Assembly: GCA_016859345.1 (NCBI GenBank)
Contig: CM029119.1
Span: 2,744,109 to 2,808,108, forward strand
Direction: 5' to 3'
DNA: 64,000 nt
Source: Istiophorus platypterus
Taxonomy: Eukaryota; Chordata; Actinopteri; Istiophoriformes; Istiophoridae
The translations under genes were made by a program, and so were the position numbers. The notes beneath the pieces are model-generated. The model worked only from the letters and a program-made list of their open reading frames with translations. It made no database searches and was not told the origin of the DNA. Of the stretch, positions 58,161-64,000 are shown piece after piece (within the stretch, counting starts at the first letter, position 1; the number at the start of each line of letters is the position of its first letter).

Positions 58161-61100
58161 TGGAAAGAACATGACAATGCCAAAAACCATTAAAGATTCC
58201 TTAGTAAGTTTTATACAAGTGCACTCTAATAACAGATATGTAAAGTACTCTATTCAAGTAACCAATGTAAACTATTCATTATTAATTACTAACTTAACTT
58301 TCAAGATTATGCTAGTTTAGGCTACACTTCAAATTAAGATTCTCTTTAATTTCTCTTACCTAACAAGTTGGTTGTTTAACAAATCCACTCTATCAAATAA
58401 GTGAACAGGCCTTACAGGCATCACTGCAAAGTGATTATCAGGGTTGAAGGGCAGGTTGCGAGTGGCTAAAACTTGAGCCCAGTTTTTTTTTGTTTACGTT
58501 TTATCAAAATGGCCATTAAAAGTACGCCCAAACATGCTCAGGCTATATTTGACCATAAACACATTTTTGTTGAATTAAAGGCCAAAGAAGAGTTTGAAGG
58601 GAGTAAAGAATAAAATATACTGAACTTTCTATCATATTCTCTCAGCATGATTGGAGAAATGTTGAGCATGAGGAAGCATGATAATTTATCCAAACTCTGA
58701 CCCCCTTATTCCCCAGGCCTTTTAAACTGTAAACAAAAGCCTAAAAACACGATCTACCCAGCACACCATTACTGTTAATATTGAAGCTGGTCTTTAACTA
58801 AAAATTGAAGTGACTAGAAAAACATGACCCATTCAGTGCAGATAAGAAATTACAATTATGTTGAATAGAAATTCTCATTTTAATTACTGACAAGTGATAA
58901 AACATTCACATCAAATGATGGAGCCTTTTTTATGCAGATGAAACAATTCCCATTAGTTGCACTAAGCTGATAAGTATTGCCTGCAAGGTGGATATTTTTA
59001 AAATACACCGTCATTTGCTGATGGATAGATGAGGTTTTACAGTATCAGGTAATCTCTTTCCAGCAGCCACAGTGGACTGACACGATTGAAGTTTGAGCAA
59101 GGTAACTATCAAGAAGTGTTGAATTAAAGGGCTGAGTTTTAACTGAGTCAAGAGATTTGTAACCAATTAATAGCCAGCAGTCACTCTCAGAGATCGGTGG
59201 CACTTTGGACAGTTTGATTTGCTAACCCTTTCAAAACATCTGCTTGGATGTGGAAATGCAACCTGATAAGAGTTATCAGAGAGAGGAGAACTGTAGGAAA
59301 ACTCTTTATTTCTCTCTCTAATACCATTCCCCTTTCTTCAAGCTATTTAAAGAGTCATCTCTCCTAATTCTATATAATGACGTATCATCAAAACCAAAAC
59401 AGTAAGTTAGAAAAATGAACTTTTATGCAATCAAATACTTATTTGTCATTCCTTTACTCAGAGGAATATGCCCATGAAGCACTTTCACTTTCTCATCCAA
59501 TGACTATAATTACCTATCAACCTTCAGAAAGCAACATTTGTTTAATTCTTTGCTGTCTGTCAAATTATAACTGTATTTTATTATTAAATGAGGATCTTAT
59601 TTTGAAATTACTGTCTTTCTGTAATGCAGATTTAGGCTGACAGAAGACCAAGCCAGTGACCATTCCAGCCACATTAAAAACAGAAATAATAGATTTTCTC
59701 ATTAAGGCAAGAAACCATAATACAAGAATGAAAGAGGAAAAGTGTGATGATAGCAATTGATGAAACTAATTGGTGTAGATGACATGTTCATCTGCCCAAC
59801 ACTTTGGTCAGAGTGAAGATCTCTCGTGTTTAGATATTAAGTGTCCCCAAAAGATGATCCAGAATGATTTTGTCGACCCTGACCTTTCCTTTGGCATCAA
59901 AAAGGGATACATTAGAAATAACCAAAACTGATAATCATCCATTGTTACATTACTTTTCTATTTATATGCCCCAAAGCATTCTGGTCCGAAAACTAAGGAC
60001 ATGGTTATTCCCCAAAAAGGGGGGGTGCAGTTGTCTAATTATTACCTCAGGGGATGTTCACAGTCTCTCTTTGAAAAACCTTTCATAATGTATGACAAAT
60101 TAAGACCTCATAAATACATATGAATATTCATAGGCAGGTACACACTGACACATATGACACTATCTTTATGTCACTCCATAGATTTAGTAAGTCAGCCTTA
60201 AAGTTCATTAAGTTATGCAAATTTAAGTTTGCATTAAGGTGTGTCCATCCTTCACTATAGTTTCTTCCACACACAAATGGTGCCATTTTAATCCTCACTT
60301 TGATGGACACTATAAACCCTTTCTAAGGCCAGCAAAAAGCTGTCTATTTACAGCTGCAACACGACTGTCACTGCGAAAGAAAAACAAAACCCTGGTTGAA
60401 TAATAATGAGACCTGGCCACCTTTGAACAGATATATTCTGAATTAATCATAATTAGCCCAAATGAAATCTCTCAACATAGTGCATTTTCTCTCTCCTTTC
60501 CTCCACACAGCTAATCTCTCTCCATTCTCCATCTGTTTCCGAGAAGGCAAACTCACTGAAGAAAAATAAAATCATTTGGCTGTCCTTAATGTGTTTTGAT
60601 TTTCCCATTAGCAGCCCAGTCATTCTTCCTCACATAGGCATGAGCATAATTAGTGTCTTTCATCTGCATAAATTTGGCCTCTGAACCACGAGAATATCGA
60701 TCAGGCTTGTGAGTACATCCGTACCTGAAAATTATGAAGTCTACAGTGGCAGCCAGGAAAACAGGATGTTTTTCTTTTGTTCATCACAAACTCATTAACA
60801 GTGTAAACTTTTGGACTCTCACATACAGTATTTGCACTCTACCATTTCTGATACTTTATTTGATCCAAATTTTGTGAAACATTCAAATCAGCAATGTAAT
60901 TTTTACAGCAGCTGCGAAATCAGTATTAAGAATTCAGTTTTCATCATCCTCTTAGTATTGATAATTGGTATCACTCTGATATCTCCTCACTCTGATGCAA
61001 GGAAAAGGATGGTTAAAACAATCATTTGACAGCCTGTATCTGTATATTTACAGGAAAATTTTAAGGTTTACAGTTTACATTAAGTATAATTGAAACACCC

Positions 61101-61258
61101 AAAGTATGTCTGAGAGGAGCCCAGAAGGTGGGGATACATGTACAAATACAATGATTGATCAAATGTATAACATTGCAAACTGTCTGCAGGCTCCATTTAA
61201 TCCAGGTTAACAGGCACTATACTGTATGTATGTCCAAAAAAATAGATAAATAAAAAAA

Positions 61259-61263
<5 letters not shown>
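58161..61263. other. Non-coding; possibly conserved elements
   Basis: No repeat family and no gene recognised. Stretches at 58910-59110 and 60380-60720 are rich in homeodomain-type TAATTA/ATTAG cores, free of simple repeats and have mixed composition. They look like candidates for conserved non-coding elements, which only alignment can show. Confidence 0.4.
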
Positions 61264-61310
<47 letters not shown>

Positions 61311-61340
61311 ACTTTGATGTTGATGTTGATATATATCAAC
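61264..61340. repeat. (AT)n array with flanking palindrome
   Basis: About 23 AT units (61264-61309) followed by 'atatatcaac' (61303-61312) and a 16-bp perfect palindrome GTTGATATATATCAAC (61325-61340). Confidence 0.95.
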
Positions 61341-62534
61341 TTTTGCTTATCAGATATTTCAGTCATTAGTGTCATATTGGCTTTAATAAATAAATGCTAT
61401 TAATTACAAGGTTACAGTCACATTTAACAACAACCATAAAATGAATGAAAAGACAACATTAAGAGAACATCAAATTCAATAAGTGGTATATTTAGTCCTA
61501 TATACTTTAGGTCCTTTATATTTCTTTCTTAAACATGTAAAGACTTTTCTAACACTGTTACTGATGCTTTTTTTTTAACCATGTGACAAGCAGTTCTGGT
61601 GTAGCTACTGCTGAGTTGAACTGAAGAGTCAAATGAAGTGTTTCCACTGAAAGGGAATAAACTGTGAGTTGAAGTAAAACTGCAGACAAGATTGTAGATG
61701 ACCCAGTGTCAACAGATCCGCTGCTATTTAAGCCAGTGGGCCAATGACCTCCAGGCATGTGTCAAGAGTATATATGCCTCAGTTCACACTTTTTTGTAAT
61801 GTAAATGAACATTAATTTAATATTTCATGCTTTGATTTCAGTAAAGTATAGTAAAATAAAGATAAAACGAGATACTTTATCAATTAATAAGAGTAAGTTA
61901 AGTGGTAAATCACAAATGAACTGTAAATGTGTTTAATATGGCTGCAAAACACAAAATGATACCCAACAACTCTGAATATTTTGGAAACATGTACGCTTAG
62001 GAGCAGAGAGCTAGAAGGTTCTCTCCTTCTGGAAAGGTTTTGATGGACATCAGAGGTAGTACTCCTCATAATCAGTTCTGTGGAGTGCAATGTACTAACC
62101 CTCTGACAGACTTGGTCTACATCCTACTAACTCCTCTACACTGCTGCATCATTTTCCTGTAATACTGTTTAGCTGCACAGCCTGGAAGGCATGACTACAT
62201 GTTTCCAAGAGTTTAGAGAGATCATAATATTAATTGCTTCATTTAGTGTGAAGATACACTCTCGATCACATTGGCACCGATCCGAACATCTGCCTGCCCC
62301 CTAGTACCTGGAAAGGAATCTACAAAAGGAATTAGGGAACTTCTCAAACTTTTAATTACAAGTGGCAACGAGTGCAGCAAACAGATGCTAACAAACATAA
62401 TAATGAATATCTTACTTGTAGCCTTCTTAAACCTTAAGATTGTATTGGTGTATGTATATTTCTTCCTCTGGTTATGTACCTTGTTAAGGTTACCACACAT
62501 AGAGTTGATGACCAAGATAATTTCCTCATCCTTG
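61341..62534. other. Non-coding, nothing recognised
   Basis: AT-rich; no recognised genes or repeats. Confidence 0.5.
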
Positions 62535-62720
62535 CTTTAGATTTGCCATTTTTAACACTGGAAAAACAGCAGTGGTTTGATTCCTGGCTCCTCTGTGTGT
62601 CCTGCTATATGAATTGAAAAAAGTGCTGTATAAATGGATGAATGTGGCAGTAGTGTAAAGTGATTTGAGTGGTTGATATAAGTGGAAAAATGCTATATAA
62701 GTGTAGTCCATATTTACAAT
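62535..62720 (+). mobile_element. SINE-like element, 3' part
   Basis: The phrases 'gaatgtggcagtagtgtaaa', 'gtgatttgagtggttgatat' and 'aatgctatataagtgtagtc' followed by CATATTTA follow the usual ending of a fish short interspersed element ('gtaaagcgctttgagtggt ... gctatataagtgcagtccat'). The usual GC-containing hexamer AGCGCT has decayed to AGTGAT and ATGCTA through CpG-type and other changes, so the copy is old. The promoter-bearing head is not recognisable. It could also be called a non-autonomous LINE tail. Confidence 0.65.
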
Positions 62721-64000
62721 ATACTGGTGCACGCAAAAACCACAATTTCCACTCTTGGTCCACATTTGACATGGGATGGAGCTCCACTATGATACTATTT
62801 TCAGAGTTTGGGCCAGAATTTTTATGATTCTGAGACCAATGTAAACACCAAAATAATCAGTGAGATCAGGGAAAGCAGCAACTGAATTTTGGTTACCAGA
62901 CAAGCAATAAACAAGCAAATAGTTAAGCTAGCTGCTGGTTGATCATTTGCCATGTGCCTGCTGTTTCTGTTTTTTCAGGCTACTTTTTAGTTTTTATCAT
63001 CTCTCTGTTTCCAGCACAGTTATTTTTGTTAGTAAAAGTCTTTAAGTTGTCATTCTGTTATCCTGCCAAAAAAAAGTGCAGTGATTTGATCACAAAATGA
63101 GATTTGACTCCAGGGCTTCTTGACTGATGAAGTGTATCATTAACCTTTCGGAAGGCAGCCCTTTGAGGAACTTAATACTTTTGGTGGGCTTTTTTTTAAA
63201 GCAGAAATTTGTAAAAAGATATACCAAACAAAAGACTACTCAGTGGGTCATATCCTCAGTTGTAAAGCCACAACAGTGGACCACTCTAAGTACTAAGTTG
63301 GAAATAGAAAGTTTTCTGTTCTGAGGACTACTCCTTCAAACATTGGTGTTCCCTTCACAATAGATTACTTTCTAGTCAGCACAGAACAACTGGGACCCTA
63401 CTAGTTTGCCTAATCAAGGAATTTCTGAAGTTCTGAAAGTCTATCATTTAGGTCAATTTAAAGTTTGAAGGTAAAACATAATTGAAATGACTTTTCCTTC
63501 CCAGGGAAGCTTTCAAACTGTTTTTGAATAGCAAGTGCCCGATTTGTCTGCCATTCACTAAATTCTCCATTAACTTTGCAAAACAATTGCGAAGCACATT
63601 ATAGTAATCCATGGTCAGGAGTGGATTAAATTTGAGAACTTATCATCAAAACATCCATGACAAAATGAATCAGAGAGTGAGTCGATGAAGGAATACGATT
63701 TGGAAACTGAACTGAGTTGTGAGAACAGCAATTTCCTTCCTCACACCAACGGCACAGAGACCATTGTTGGTTGAATAACAATCATATCAGGAGTTCAAAC
63801 AGCATGCCATATTGTGTGCTTCCATGAGAAAAGCAACATTTGAAAGGCCCTCCTTAAAAGAAGTAGCTTTACACCATGCATGCCCACATAGTGGTAAAGA
63901 GACACTGGATTATATTTGACGGGTAAAAGCATTTTTGTTGGGGAAGGATGAGGTTGGGAGTCTGCAGAGATGTACTTCTTTGATGTGGAAAAGTGGCACT
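62721..64000. other. Non-coding, nothing recognised
   Basis: AT-rich; no recognised genes or repeats up to the window end. Confidence 0.5.

Overview
This window looks like a gene-poor stretch of a teleost fish chromosome, most likely a percomorph. The evidence is visible AT-richness, no long open reading frame (the longest are about 160-175 codons), abundant dinucleotide and tetranucleotide arrays, and many interspersed repeats of types familiar from fish genomes. No host protein-coding gene could be established. Every coding-like segment I can identify is a decayed piece of a transposable element, or a domain commonly found next to one in fish. A host exon too short or too diverged to recognise by eye could still be present, and most of the window could be intronic or intergenic.

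Layout. 0-9.6 kb: unremarkable AT-rich DNA with three copies of a common fish interspersed repeat (1.9, 4.9 and 5.7 kb). 9.6-10.7 kb: the 3' end of an L2/CR1-like LINE on the minus strand, with reverse transcriptase C-terminal remnants and microsatellites grown inside its 3' UTR. 11.8-12.4 kb: a cluster of GAAGCTTC palindromes. 12.7-14.84 kb: a GC-richer island holding a broken retroelement (basic Gag-like ORF and a retropepsin-like DSG block, minus strand) bounded by a 64-66 bp direct repeat. 15.9-16.3 kb: a trinucleotide array and a second L2 3' tail. 16.5-17.0 kb: a hAT (ZBED-type) transposase remnant. 18.1 kb: another L2 fragment. 22.2 kb: a Tc1-type miniature element. 24.1-24.6 kb: a LINE reverse transcriptase fragment. 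26.1-26.8 kb: an interspersed repeat and a MADF-domain remnant. 31.6-31.75 kb: an AP-1/CRE/TATA cluster that could be a promoter. 32.2-33.4 kb: two LINE C-terminal/3' ends on the plus strand. 33.5-37.4 kb: a P2X7-C-terminus-like cysteine motif (plus) facing a Kolobok-like transposase remnant (minus). 41.2-42.1 kb: the C-terminal part of a LINE with a restriction-like endonuclease (minus). 42-64 kb: mostly featureless AT-rich DNA with (AT)n arrays, a perfect 13-bp hairpin in a probable MITE, one 'GTGACCTTGACC' fish repeat and one SINE-like tail.

Nothing here works together as a pathway. The window is a record of insertion and decay of at least seven element classes. The most interesting items are the facing P2X7-like/Kolobok pair, the GC-rich retroelement island with its internal duplication, the restriction-like-endonuclease LINE with an intact zinc motif, and two perfect hairpins. 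I found no exciting undescribed system that I can support from sequence alone.
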